8,926 nucleotides of DNA from Rickettsiales bacterium (GCA_017477855.1 JAFUUN010000063.1:1-8926), one strand, 5' to 3'. Counted from the first letter of the stretch, positions 1 to 6,285 are shown. Translations and numbers: made by a program. The notes: generated from the letters alone by a model not told the origin.

Positions 1-6
1 AATAGA

Positions 7-1419
7 ATGGGAATAAGAAAATTCAAAGAACAGTTCTATAAATACATAGACAAAAAAGATTTCATGCTGGCCGTTTCTGTAGTCTTTTCTATGTTTGTTA
101 GTACCGCTTTGACATCAATTTATGACTATCTTGATGACAAAGAGAAGATGTATTTACGGCGCGCTGAGCATCCTCCGAAGAGAATAAATGTGAAGCTAAT
201 CTCGTTTGCTGAATACGAATACATGATAAACCCTGACAACTGGAAGCCAGCAATTTTACGTAATGCAGATGAGGAAATGGTTAATGAATATCACAGTAAA
301 GTGTCGGCGGTTATGGCAAGTTTAATGAACCAAAAAAGCATTCAAAAACTAACCAAAAGCGATAAGCTGGCAATAGCAAAGAGTTTGATTGCGGGCAAAT
401 TTAAACGTGAAAACTCTGATATTGACACGACCGACTTGAAAGAGGAAGAGATGGTAAATATTATGTCTAACCGTTGGAAGAGCAAGACGGTAAGGAAGAA
501 AAAAAAGAAGAAAAAAGAACAAAAAAAAGTGACACAAGGCAACTTGCCAACGATGCTTGAAACACAAATTAACAAGGTCAAGGCAGGCGATGAATATTTT
601 GTCATCAGTAATGGTGATGGCGGACAACCAAGAAACCCAGATGAAGTACGCCTTGATAAGACAAATCCTCTGCGTGATACAAACCGAGCTGTAACTTTGG
701 CAGAAGCAAGATATTATGCTAACAAAAATGCAGATGATGGAGAGGGCTTTTTCCAGCGCATCAAAAATATTCTTTACGCAATCGTTGGTAAGAAGAAAAA
801 AGATCCGCGCATGATGGTTGTTGATTCAAGATATGACAGATATGGCAACAGGATTGACAGGAGCACTTTAAAAGCTGGCAGGCGTGTTGAAGATGGTTCG
901 CAACCAACAAGTCCAGTGGCAGCAGCAACTGCAACAGCGCAAATTCAAAAACAATCCAATGGAGTTACGCAACAACCCACACCAGAAGCATCCAAAAACG
1001 TAACAGTCAATCCAGTATTGCAATATCTAAAACTTGATGGTGAATTGGATGACATGAACAGCGCATCCAGAAATCTCGCCATGGCGGAGGACTCACAGGG
1101 CTACGAGACGAGTATAATGCTTTCAAAAATTGAACTCAATCTTGAACAGTGCTGGAATAAGTATATCAAAAAGTATAAGGATAGTGGCATCAAGTTGACA
1201 TATTTGCTGACATTTAATCCGAAAAAGTATCCAGAGAGCGCCAAAGTCATTCAAAAAATTGTACCACAAACAACAAGTGAGCAGATCTTGCGGGAGATGG
1301 AACGCGATGCAATCAGTGTACTGAACAGTTGTAAATTCTCTGACATCGAAGAGATGAAACAACGCAACTACAAATACTGGAAAGAGGTGCAAATCACATT
1401 TGAAGAAGCTAAGAATTAG
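7..1419 (+). CDS. tolA: TolA-like cell-envelope protein with N-terminal anchor
   Basis: Encodes 470 residues. One hydrophobic segment at about residues 19-38, after a basic N-terminus, predicts a single-pass inner-membrane anchor with the rest in the periplasm. The middle is hydrophilic, with a nearly pure Lys block (about 158-174), a second short KKKK (262-265) and a Thr/Ala/Gln/Pro-rich linker (about 298-330). The last 95 residues resemble the TolA/TonB C-terminal domain of alphaproteobacteria: LEQCWNKYIK (379-388), a hydrophobic strand and NP turn (LTFNPKKYP), a helix ending in AISVLNSCKF (435-444), and the closing YWKEVQITFEE (457-467). The two cysteines (382, 442) sit where a domain disulfide would be expected. 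TolA links TolQR to TolB/Pal and maintains the outer membrane. The upstream neighbour is outside the window; tolQ/tolR would support the call. The 3' end overlaps yajC by 4 bases. The family call rests on motif resemblance only; a generic TonB-domain protein is the alternative. Confidence 0.6.
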   Translation: MGIRKFKEQFYKYIDKKDFMLAVSVVFSMFVSTALTSIYDYLDDKEKMYLRRAEHPPKRINVKLISFAEYEYMINPDNWKPAILRNADEEMVNEYHSKVSAVMASLMNQKSIQKLTKSDKLAIAKSLIAGKFKRENSDIDTTDLKEEEMVNIMSNRWKSKTVRKKKKKKKEQKKVTQGNLPTMLETQINKVKAGDEYFVISNGDGGQPRNPDEVRLDKTNPLRDTNRAVTLAEARYYANKNADDGEGFFQRIKNILYAIVGKKKKDPRMMVVDSRYDRYGNRIDRSTLKAGRRVEDGSQPTSPVAAATATAQIQKQSNGVTQQPTPEASKNVTVNPVLQYLKLDGELDDMNSASRNLAMAEDSQGYETSIMLSKIELNLEQCWNKYIKKYKDSGIKLTYLLTFNPKKYPESAKVIQKIVPQTTSEQILREMERDAISVLNSCKFSDIEEMKQRNYKYWKEVQITFEEAKN

Positions 1420-1781
1420 TTGTTTTTGTTGTCTTTTTTGCTGCCAATTCTGCGACTAAATTTTAAATCTTTACTCGCTGTTTGTGGTTGTGCAGAGCCC
1501 AGTTGTTCTGTATATTTTTCAGCAATATCGTCTCTGAATACTCGCACAACGTTCTTGTCACCAAGTTTGACACAAATATAGTTTTTATTCTCAGGAATAC
1601 TATCAACCTCGCAGATTATACCGGAAGTTAAAATTAGCTCATCGCCAACAGACAAACTACCAAGCATCTCACGTTGCTCTTTTGCTTTCTTCTGTTGTGG
1701 CTTTATCATGAGGAAATAGAACACCACAAATATGACAATCAGCGGAATAAACGACATTGAAGATGATGCTTGAGGTTCCAT
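1416..1781 (-). CDS. yajC: Preprotein translocase subunit YajC
   Basis: Encodes 121 residues, a normal YajC length. A short polar N-terminus leads into one membrane helix (about residues 10-26), followed directly by the family hallmark FYFLMIKPQQKKAKEQ (21-36). A small cytosolic domain follows with GDELILTSGIICEV (46-59); the usual TSGG-I-G pattern is here TSG-I-I-C, so one conserved Gly is changed. The tail after about residue 95 is polar and Lys-rich. YajC is a small inner-membrane protein that associates with SecDF-YidC. The gene lies 31 bases downstream of lysA on the same strand, so it is probably co-transcribed with it, an unusual pairing; secD/secF are not in the window. ATG at 1781 is used; a second Met (residue 9) lies just before the helix. 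No Shine-Dalgarno site is visible. The stop codon overlaps that of the convergent TolA-like gene. Confidence 0.95.
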   Translation of the reverse strand: MEPQASSSMSFIPLIVIFVVFYFLMIKPQQKKAKEQREMLGSLSVGDELILTSGIICEVDSIPENKNYICVKLGDKNVVRVFRDDIAEKYTEQLGSAQPQTASKDLKFSRRIGSKKDNKNN

Positions 1782-1812
1782 ACGCGGCAGGGTTTAAGGT
1801 AAGTTTTAAATG

Positions 1813-3081
1813 TCAAGCTATTTCAAACCTAACCAAATCCTCCCATTTTATTGGTTTTGAAATCACTTTTGCAGAAGTTCCGTCAACCATAACTTCTGCG
1901 GCAATGTCATGCAAGTTGTAGTTGCTTGCCATGGATTTTCCGTATGCACCTGCATATAAGAAAGCTACATAATTGTACTCATCTGTGATCCTATTCAACA
2001 AGACATCCTTTGCAAACACATCACCGCTCTCACAAATTGGACCAACAATATCGTATTTTTCAACTGCGCCATTCGTGTCAATGTTGTTTTTTGTCAACAT
2101 TGGCTGATGCCATGCACTGTACATTGCAGGTCTAACGAGATTATTCATCCCTCCGTCAACAATTATGAAATTTGCCGCATCAGTGCGTTTTATTCTTACG
2201 ATTTTTGTCAAGAAAACTGCCGCATCGCCAATAATTGAGCGACCTGGCTCTATCATAATCTTACCATTGAAGTCAGCAAAATACTTAGCAATCAGGCCGA
2301 CATATTCACTTTTTGAAATTATTTCTCCGTTGTTGTAGTTAATTCCAAGACCACCACCAAGATCAACGGTTTTGAATTCTGGATGTTTTTTATAGATATC
2401 CTTTACAAATGAGAATGCTTTTTCAAAGTCCTCTAACTTTGTCAACTGTGAGCCAATGTGTATTGACAAACCGTTAAAGTTTATATATTCACATGTTTTA
2501 ATCAGTGCAATTGCCTCATCAAGCTTCTTTGCATCAATTCCAAATTTGTTTTTCTTTGTGCCAGTAGAAATCTTCTCATGTGTGTGCGCCTTGATGTCAG
2601 GATTAATCCTGATGGCCACATTGGCTGTTTTTTTCAACTTGTTGGCTATATCAATCAACATGTTTATCTCCTCAAATGACTCAATATTTATCTGTCCTAT
2701 CCCATTTTTTACAGCAAAAACTAAGTCATCTTCAGATTTTCCAACGCCCGAAAATACTACATCTTTATAATCAAAACCAGCAAATTTTGCCTTTTTAATC
2801 TCTCCAACAGATACTGCATCAATGCCAAGATTGTGTTGCAATGCAAGCTTCAAAATAGACAAATTACTGTTTGCTTTTATTGCAAAATGAACTTTGTAGT
2901 TTTTCAATCCATGATCTTGAAATGCCTTGTTGTAGCCTTCACAGTTGTCAACAATTTTGGCCTTTGAATATACATAAAGAGGCGTTCCGTATTTCTGCGC
3001 AATGCCGTTCAAATCAACATTTTCGTAGAACAGATTTCCGTTCTTATAGTTTAGCATGTTTGCCTCGGAACTGTTAATCAT
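1813..3081 (-). CDS. lysA: Diaminopimelate decarboxylase
   Basis: Encodes a 422-residue PLP enzyme of fold type III that decarboxylates meso-diaminopimelate to L-lysine, the last step of the DAP pathway. Visible motifs (numbered from ATG 3081): the PLP lysine in HFAIKANSN (K69), HIGSQL (208-213), the phosphate-binding loop VDLGGGLGINY (239-249), EPGRSIIGDA (278-287), the catalytic CESGD (350-354, supplied across the dimer), and YAGAYGKSMASNYN (376-389). The segment after SNYN reads LHDIAAEVMV instead of the common RPRPAEVLV. Start choice: ATG 3057 (LNYKNGNLFYENV follows) has a GAGG five bases upstream and fits the usual LysA N-terminus, giving 414 residues; ATG 3081 has no ribosome site. The frame stays open another 36 codons above 3081 and would encode a membrane segment (separate entry). 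yajC follows by 31 bases. Confidence 0.95.
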   Translation of the reverse strand: MINSSEANMLNYKNGNLFYENVDLNGIAQKYGTPLYVYSKAKIVDNCEGYNKAFQDHGLKNYKVHFAIKANSNLSILKLALQHNLGIDAVSVGEIKKAKFAGFDYKDVVFSGVGKSEDDLVFAVKNGIGQINIESFEEINMLIDIANKLKKTANVAIRINPDIKAHTHEKISTGTKKNKFGIDAKKLDEAIALIKTCEYINFNGLSIHIGSQLTKLEDFEKAFSFVKDIYKKHPEFKTVDLGGGLGINYNNGEIISKSEYVGLIAKYFADFNGKIMIEPGRSIIGDAAVFLTKIVRIKRTDAANFIIVDGGMNNLVRPAMYSAWHQPMLTKNNIDTNGAVEKYDIVGPICESGDVFAKDVLLNRITDEYNYVAFLYAGAYGKSMASNYNLHDIAAEVMVDGTSAKVISKPIKWEDLVRFEIA

Positions 3082-3199
3082 AATCCATTTATCGGGTTGT
3101 GCAACAATCTGTTCTGTTTTCTTATTAAAATAAAAGTAAAGAGAAGCAACAAAAACAACAACTAAAATTGGTAAAGAATAAGTTTTTTTTTAACATCAT
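3082..3199 (-). other. In-frame 5' extension of lysA coding a membrane segment, with A9 tract
   Basis: On the minus strand the lysA frame is open from just below a TAA at 3192-3190 down to ATG 3081. It reads KKTYSLPILVVVFVASLYF followed by YFNKKTEQIVAQPDKWI, a hydrophobic helix flanked by lysines and a polar linker. It has no ATG of its own. Two ATGs (3199 and 3196) lie just upstream but one frame away, and a run of nine A (3183-3191) separates them from the helix. As written, those ATGs give a 24-codon peptide ending at 3127-3125. One A fewer (or two more) would fuse MMLKK to the helix and LysA, about 461 residues. Possible explanations are slippage at the A run, a homopolymer sequencing error, a decayed small-lipoprotein gene (an LptM/LppL-type gene often precedes lysA in proteobacteria, but no lipobox Cys is seen), or chance. 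Confidence 0.45.
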
Positions 3200-3254
3200 G
3201 CAATAGATGTAGAGTGTAAAAAAAATAATTGCAAGTTTTTTTTTAAATGCTTAT

Positions 3255-3364
3255 TTTGCACGGTGCGAAGCAGGGTTTTTCATACGAGCGCGGAAGCGTA
3301 GGATCAATGACATGAGAATGAGGAGATAAAAAACCGCAAGGGCATGGTCTCGGGTAGCGCAACA
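3255..3364 (+). repeat. Structured intergenic repeat, copy A (upstream of pheS)
   Basis: This is the longer of two related elements in the window. Its last 34 bases (3331-3364) match the last 34 of copy B (7063-7096) at 30 positions; all four differences are A/G or T/C transitions. The 5' ends are also alike (TTGCACGGTGCGAAGC here, TTGCGCGGCGCGGAGC in copy B). Internal pairings: TTGCAC (3256-3261) with GCGCAA (3357-3362), one mismatch; and GGTTTTT (3274-3280) with AAAAACC (3329-3335), perfect. The middle (about 3281-3327) is poorly shared with copy B. It is markedly more G/C-rich than the surrounding spacer. It may be a dispersed intergenic repeat family or a structured leader RNA of pheS. 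Confidence 0.7.
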
Positions 3365-3393
3365 ATTCTACTTGAAAAATAAAAATTAGAATT
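3364..3393 (+). promoter_or_regulatory. Short inverted repeat and -10-like box before pheS
   Basis: AATTCTA (3364-3370) and TAGAATT (3387-3393) form a perfect 7-bp inverted repeat with a 16-base A-rich loop, starting at the last base of repeat copy A and ending 12 bases before ATG 3406. TAGAAT (3387-3392) matches the sigma70 -10 consensus at five of six positions, but no -35 box sits at a suitable distance (TTGAAA at 3372 is too close). It could be a promoter element, an operator, or chance in an A/T-rich spacer. Confidence 0.25.
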
Positions 3394-3405
3394 TTCTGTT
3401 TGGCT

Positions 3406-4464
3406 ATGGAATTGAACGATATTTTATCAGAAGCACAGGATAAAATCAAGGATTGCGATGACATAAATACGCTGTTGCATGATGTGAAATCATCTATTTT
3501 TGGCAAAAACAGTGAGCTTACGAAGATCTTTGCAACCATGAAAGATTTAACACAAGAGGCAAAAAAAGAGCTCGGCCAAAAGATAAACACTGTCAAGCAG
3601 GAAATTGAAACTGTTCTTGAACAAAAGCGTGAGGAATTAGAACAGCGAGAGCTTGAAAAGAAACTCCAAAGCGATACCTTGGACGGTACTTTACCATGTC
3701 GTCAAACACCAAAAGGAGGACTGCATTTGATTACTAAAACAGAGGCCGAACTGTGCAAGATATTCACAAAATACGGATTTACGCTTGCGGATGGTTTTGA
3801 AATTGAGGAAGATTTCTACAACTTCACCGCATTGAATGTGCAGAAAAATCACCCCGCGCGCCAAATGCAGGACACATTTTACATGCAAAGCAAGAACAAA
3901 AACGGCGAGAACTACCTCCTACGCACGCACACAACTTGCGTTGACGCGCGAACGGTCATTGAAAACAACTTGCAACCACCTATTGCACTGATTTCATGCG
4001 GTAAGACCTTCCGCTGTGATAGTGATAGAACTCACAGTCCAATGTTTAACCAATTTGAAGGTCTTATGATTGACGAAGGTTTAAGTTTGGCCAGCTTGAA
4101 ATTCTTCCTGATGGCCATGCTGAAAGAGTTCTTTGAAACGGAAAACATTTGTTTGCGCATGCGCCCAAGCTACTTCCCATTCACTGAACCAAGCGTGGAG
4201 ATTGATGTTGGATATTCCATGTCTGGCAATCAAATCAAGATTGGAGGAAGTGAGAAATGGTTAGAAGTCCTCGGTGCCGGCATGTTGCATCCAAATGTGC
4301 TGAAAAATATGAATATTGACAGTGAGAAATACACAGCTATCGCCTTCGGTTGCGGTGTTGAGCGCTTTGCAATGTTGAAATATGGTGCAAATGACATTAG
4401 GGAATTTACTGCAAATAAAGGTGCTTGGCTTAAACATTATTCCTGTGCTGGCTTTGAAGGTTAA
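3406..4464 (+). CDS. pheS: Phenylalanyl-tRNA synthetase alpha subunit
   Basis: Encodes 352 residues, the usual PheS length. PheS pairs with PheT as an alpha2-beta2 enzyme that charges tRNA-Phe in the cytosol; PheS carries the class II active site. Seen: an N-terminal charged helical hairpin (about 1-88) that in the family contacts tRNA; HPARQMQDTFYM (149-160); LLRTHTTCVDARTV (171-184), where the common TSPVQIRT has become TTCVDART; SDRTHSPMFNQFEGLMID (206-223); RPSYFPFTEPSVEIDV (253-268, motif 2 region); WLEVLGAGMLHPNVL (285-299); and motif 3 AIAFGCGVERFAMLKYG (311-327), with Cys where Met is common. ATG 3406 is chosen; an in-frame TTG at 3400 would add two residues. There is no ribosome site. 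pheT, normally the next gene, is absent: a convergent gene follows, sharing stop-codon bases. Confidence 0.96.
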   Translation: MELNDILSEAQDKIKDCDDINTLLHDVKSSIFGKNSELTKIFATMKDLTQEAKKELGQKINTVKQEIETVLEQKREELEQRELEKKLQSDTLDGTLPCRQTPKGGLHLITKTEAELCKIFTKYGFTLADGFEIEEDFYNFTALNVQKNHPARQMQDTFYMQSKNKNGENYLLRTHTTCVDARTVIENNLQPPIALISCGKTFRCDSDRTHSPMFNQFEGLMIDEGLSLASLKFFLMAMLKEFFETENICLRMRPSYFPFTEPSVEIDVGYSMSGNQIKIGGSEKWLEVLGAGMLHPNVLKNMNIDSEKYTAIAFGCGVERFAMLKYGANDIREFTANKGAWLKHYSCAGFEG

Positions 4465-4751
4465 CTGAGCGATTTGTCTTTTTCTTTTTCATTGATGCTC
4501 TCTTTGCTTGTTACAGCTTGACCACTATTAACTTCTTTTGGTATTTTGTTATTATGGTCATTAACTAATCTATTTTTTTGTTTCAATAAGTTGTTTGTCA
4601 TCACAATATAAACTATTCCTCCGATAATTCCAGAGAAAAGCAACATAAGTATTGCTTTAACAACCTTGCCAGCAGTCCATCCCCTTTCTTCCATTAGTTT
4701 GTTTCGATTTTCTGGATTATTTCTGTCTCTAATATGAATTTTGTCGCCCAT
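4461..4751 (-). CDS. Small single-pass membrane protein, unknown function
   Basis: Encodes 96 residues and is not recognised. A charged N-terminus (residues 1-28, rich in Arg/Asn/Lys/Glu, including MEERGW at 20-25) precedes one strong hydrophobic helix at about 29-52 (KVVKAILMLLFSGIIGGIVYIVM region). A polar, Lys/Asn/Ser/Glu-rich tail (53-96) that looks disordered follows. No signal-peptide cleavage site or lipobox is evident, so a single-pass inner-membrane protein is likely. The gene is divergent from atpB across a 92-base spacer with two inverted repeats, and a TTGACA-N16-TTTAAT promoter candidate points at it. Its stop codon overlaps the pheS stop (4461-4464). The coding call rests on the clear membrane segment, the good fit into the gap between neighbours and the promoter-like sequence; no homologue is known to me. 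Confidence 0.7.
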   Translation of the reverse strand: MGDKIHIRDRNNPENRNKLMEERGWTAGKVVKAILMLLFSGIIGGIVYIVMTNNLLKQKNRLVNDHNNKIPKEVNSGQAVTSKESINEKEKDKSLS

Positions 4752-4765
4752 AAATGTTTTGTTAA

Positions 4766-4793
4766 ATTAAAGCAGAAAATAAAAAATTGTCAA
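4766..4793 (-). promoter_or_regulatory. Candidate promoter for the 96-residue membrane protein
   Basis: On the minus strand, a perfect -35 TTGACA (4793-4788) is followed after 16 bases by TTTAAT (4771-4766), five of six to the -10 consensus. Transcription would start near 4759, leaving a leader of only about 8 bases before ATG 4751, consistent with the lack of a ribosome site. The -35 box is part of the inverted repeat at 4785-4813. Confidence 0.4.
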
Positions 4794-4813
4794 CATTCAC
4801 ATTCTTGACAATT
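4785..4813. repeat. 9-bp inverted repeat carrying two divergent TTGACA boxes
   Basis: AATTGTCAA (4785-4793) and TTGACAATT (4805-4813) are a perfect 9-bp inverted repeat with an 11-base spacer. Each arm reads TTGACA outward, one toward atpB and one toward the minus-strand gene, so the palindrome could be a shared regulator site covering both -35 elements, or a hairpin. Confidence 0.55.
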
Positions 4814-4832
4814 AAAAACAAGCCATAATTAT
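4805..4832 (+). promoter_or_regulatory. Candidate atpB promoter
   Basis: A perfect -35 TTGACA (4805-4810) is followed after 16 bases by AATTAT (4827-4832), only four of six to the -10 consensus; the better box CATAAT (4824-4829) is too close at 13 bases. With either box the transcript would start within about 10 bases of ATG 4844, so the mRNA would be nearly leaderless. Confidence 0.25.
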
Positions 4833-4843
4833 CACTTGTTTTT
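4814..4843 (+). repeat. Second 9-bp inverted repeat ending at the atpB start codon
   Basis: AAAAACAAG (4814-4822) and CTTGTTTTT (4835-4843) form a perfect 9-bp inverted repeat with a 12-base loop. It starts on the base after the preceding inverted repeat and ends on the base before ATG 4844. It resembles a weak hairpin with a T-run, but a terminator directly before a start codon makes little sense; a translational control hairpin or a protein site is more plausible. Confidence 0.5.
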
Positions 4844-5590
4844 ATGAGCGCTTCTGTTAATCCAATGCATCAGTTTGAGCTGACGAATGTGGTTAATATA
4901 GAGGCTTTTGGCCTGAATTTTAGTTTGACAAATGGCTCAATTGTGCTCTGTGTAGTAGTATTAATTGGTCTCGCGCTGGGAGTTTGCTTAAAGCACTGCA
5001 ACAAATTAATACCAAACAGACGGCAATCTGCGCTTGAATGGTCGCTATTGACAATACGCAATATCGTTGCTGGCTCTCTCGGAGATGTCGGCAGAAAATA
5101 TGTCCCATTCGTATTCTCAATATTCGCATTTGTGTTACTTTTGAACCTTATCGGACTAATCCCCGGAACATTCGCACAAACAAGCCACATTTCCATCACA
5201 TTCACGCTGGCAATGATGATTTTCCTTGTATGCGTGTTTGCAACAATTGCAAAAAAGGGGCTCGGCTTTTTCAAGATATTCCTCCCAGAAGGCACACCAC
5301 TATGGATGGCACCGCTCATGTTTGTGCTGGAATTTTTCTCCTACCTCGTGCGTCCAGTTAGCTTGTCAGTTCGTTTAGCAGCCAACATGATCGCCGGCCA
5401 CGTGATGCTTGATGTCATTGCATTTTTTGTCATAACACTTGGTTCAGTCATGTTTGCACTCGGGCTTTTACCATTCGCATTTTTGGTTGTTCTGATGGCC
5501 TTTGAGGTATTTGTGGCATTCTTGCAGGCATATATCTTCTCCATCTTTGCCTGTGTCTACATTAACGAAGCGGCTCATGGCGGACACTAA
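4844..5590 (+). CDS. atpB: F0F1 ATP synthase subunit a
   Basis: Encodes 248 residues, typical for subunit a, the stator half-channel protein that passes protons to the c-ring in the inner membrane. The start MHQFEL (8-13) is usual in alphaproteobacteria. Hydrophobic helices lie at about 31-50, 86-108, 115-136, 152-170 and two in 186-240. The essential arginine is R177 in RPVSLSVRLAANMIAGH (170-186). H186 and E221 take the His/Glu arrangement known from mitochondria, reversed relative to E. coli. Q228 in FLQAYIFSIFACVYINEA (226-243) is the conserved Gln of the last helix. There is no ribosome site; a perfect inverted repeat ends at the base before ATG. The usual downstream partner atpE is missing here: the next gene is maf, which overlaps by 14 bases, so the F0 operon is split in this genome. 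Confidence 0.97.
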   Translation: MSASVNPMHQFELTNVVNIEAFGLNFSLTNGSIVLCVVVLIGLALGVCLKHCNKLIPNRRQSALEWSLLTIRNIVAGSLGDVGRKYVPFVFSIFAFVLLLNLIGLIPGTFAQTSHISITFTLAMMIFLVCVFATIAKKGLGFFKIFLPEGTPLWMAPLMFVLEFFSYLVRPVSLSVRLAANMIAGHVMLDVIAFFVITLGSVMFALGLLPFAFLVVLMAFEVFVAFLQAYIFSIFACVYINEAAHGGH

Positions 5591-6203
5591 TAATACCAAC
5601 AAAAAGATAATTCTGGCCTCTGGCTCAGCGTGGAGATTGAAAATCCTCAACCAGATGTTCATCACGCCCGATTATGTCATCACGACAGATGTTCCAGAGC
5701 CAATCATCAAGAAGGAAAAACCACGCGACATGTCAATTCGTTTGGCCAAAGCAAAGGGTGAAAAGGCATACGAAATGGTTATGGCCGACCCGAATATTGA
5801 CAAACACTCAATCATTATTGCGGGAGATACAGTGGCATGTATTGGTAACCGCGTGCTTGACAAGGCACTAAATAAGGACGATGTCAGGCGTTATACAGAA
5901 CTCATGAATTGTCGCAATTCAAGAATATATTCTACCGCATGTATCATAGATGTGGAGACTGGCAAGCATTCAATCAAAACAGCCGAGGCAAGGGTGAAAA
6001 TGAAATATCTACAACAGGACGAAATTGATTTTATAGTTGATATGGCTGAGGGTATTGGCAAGGCAGGTGGCTATTCTATTGGCGGGTTTGCATGCTGTCT
6101 CTTTAACAAGGTTGTGGGGTCATATACAGCTATTCTTGGTCTTGATGCACCGCATGTTTATAATGCGTTGAGGAGTTTTGGATATAGGTTTGAAAAGAAG
6201 TAG
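5577..6203 (+). CDS. maf: Maf family nucleotide pyrophosphatase
   Basis: Encodes 208 residues from ATG 5577. The family hydrolyses non-canonical or modified nucleoside triphosphates to monophosphates and pyrophosphate, and was first described as a septum-formation inhibitor. Seen: the N-terminal loop IILASGSAWRLKIL (11-24), where the common LASxSPRRxxLL has Ala-Trp in place of Pro-Arg but keeps Ser and the last Arg; catalytic Asp in IIAGDTVA (80-87, D84); VLDKAL (93-98), matching the ILGKP position; and the C-terminal GIGKAGGYSIGGFACCLFNK (159-178) with GSYTAILGLD (181-190), matching DKAGaYaIQG and GSYxNVxGLP. The frame is open upstream to 5502, but that part lies inside atpB and does not resemble Maf. 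The 14-base overlap with atpB suggests translational coupling, with a weak GAAG before the ATG. The altered signature leaves substrate preference uncertain. Confidence 0.9.
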   Translation: MADTNNTNKKIILASGSAWRLKILNQMFITPDYVITTDVPEPIIKKEKPRDMSIRLAKAKGEKAYEMVMADPNIDKHSIIIAGDTVACIGNRVLDKALNKDDVRRYTELMNCRNSRIYSTACIIDVETGKHSIKTAEARVKMKYLQQDEIDFIVDMAEGIGKAGGYSIGGFACCLFNKVVGSYTAILGLDAPHVYNALRSFGYRFEKK

Positions 6204-6285
6204 GTGCGAACACTTAGATTTCTGCGCCAAGCAAAAGGTAAAAAAACAATGGATTATAAAATAAAAACTGATAAAATTACGTACT

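Noticed and set aside
342..627. Two overlapping minus-strand frames with a poly-Phe run
   Set aside because: Antisense of the poly-Lys block of the TolA-like gene, with no independent coding sign.
2456..2770. 104-codon plus-strand frame inside lysA
   Set aside because: Shadow of the well-conserved lysA gene on the other strand.
3243..3596. 117-codon minus-strand frame across repeat copy A and the pheS start
   Set aside because: Half lies antisense to the pheS N-terminal domain and half is the reverse of the structured repeat; no domain is recognisable.
4870..5319. 149-codon minus-strand frame antisense to atpB
   Set aside because: atpB is unmistakable on the plus strand; the antisense frame has no recognisable domain.
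5502..5576. Upstream start for the Maf protein (25 extra residues)
   Set aside because: Lies wholly inside atpB, and the extra residues (RYLWHSCRHIS...) do not resemble any Maf N-terminus; ATG 5577 places the LASGS loop at the normal position.
6203..6228. Hairpin GGTGCG/TGCGCC after maf as a terminator
   Set aside because: The stem needs two G-T pairs and is not followed by a T-run; too weak to call.
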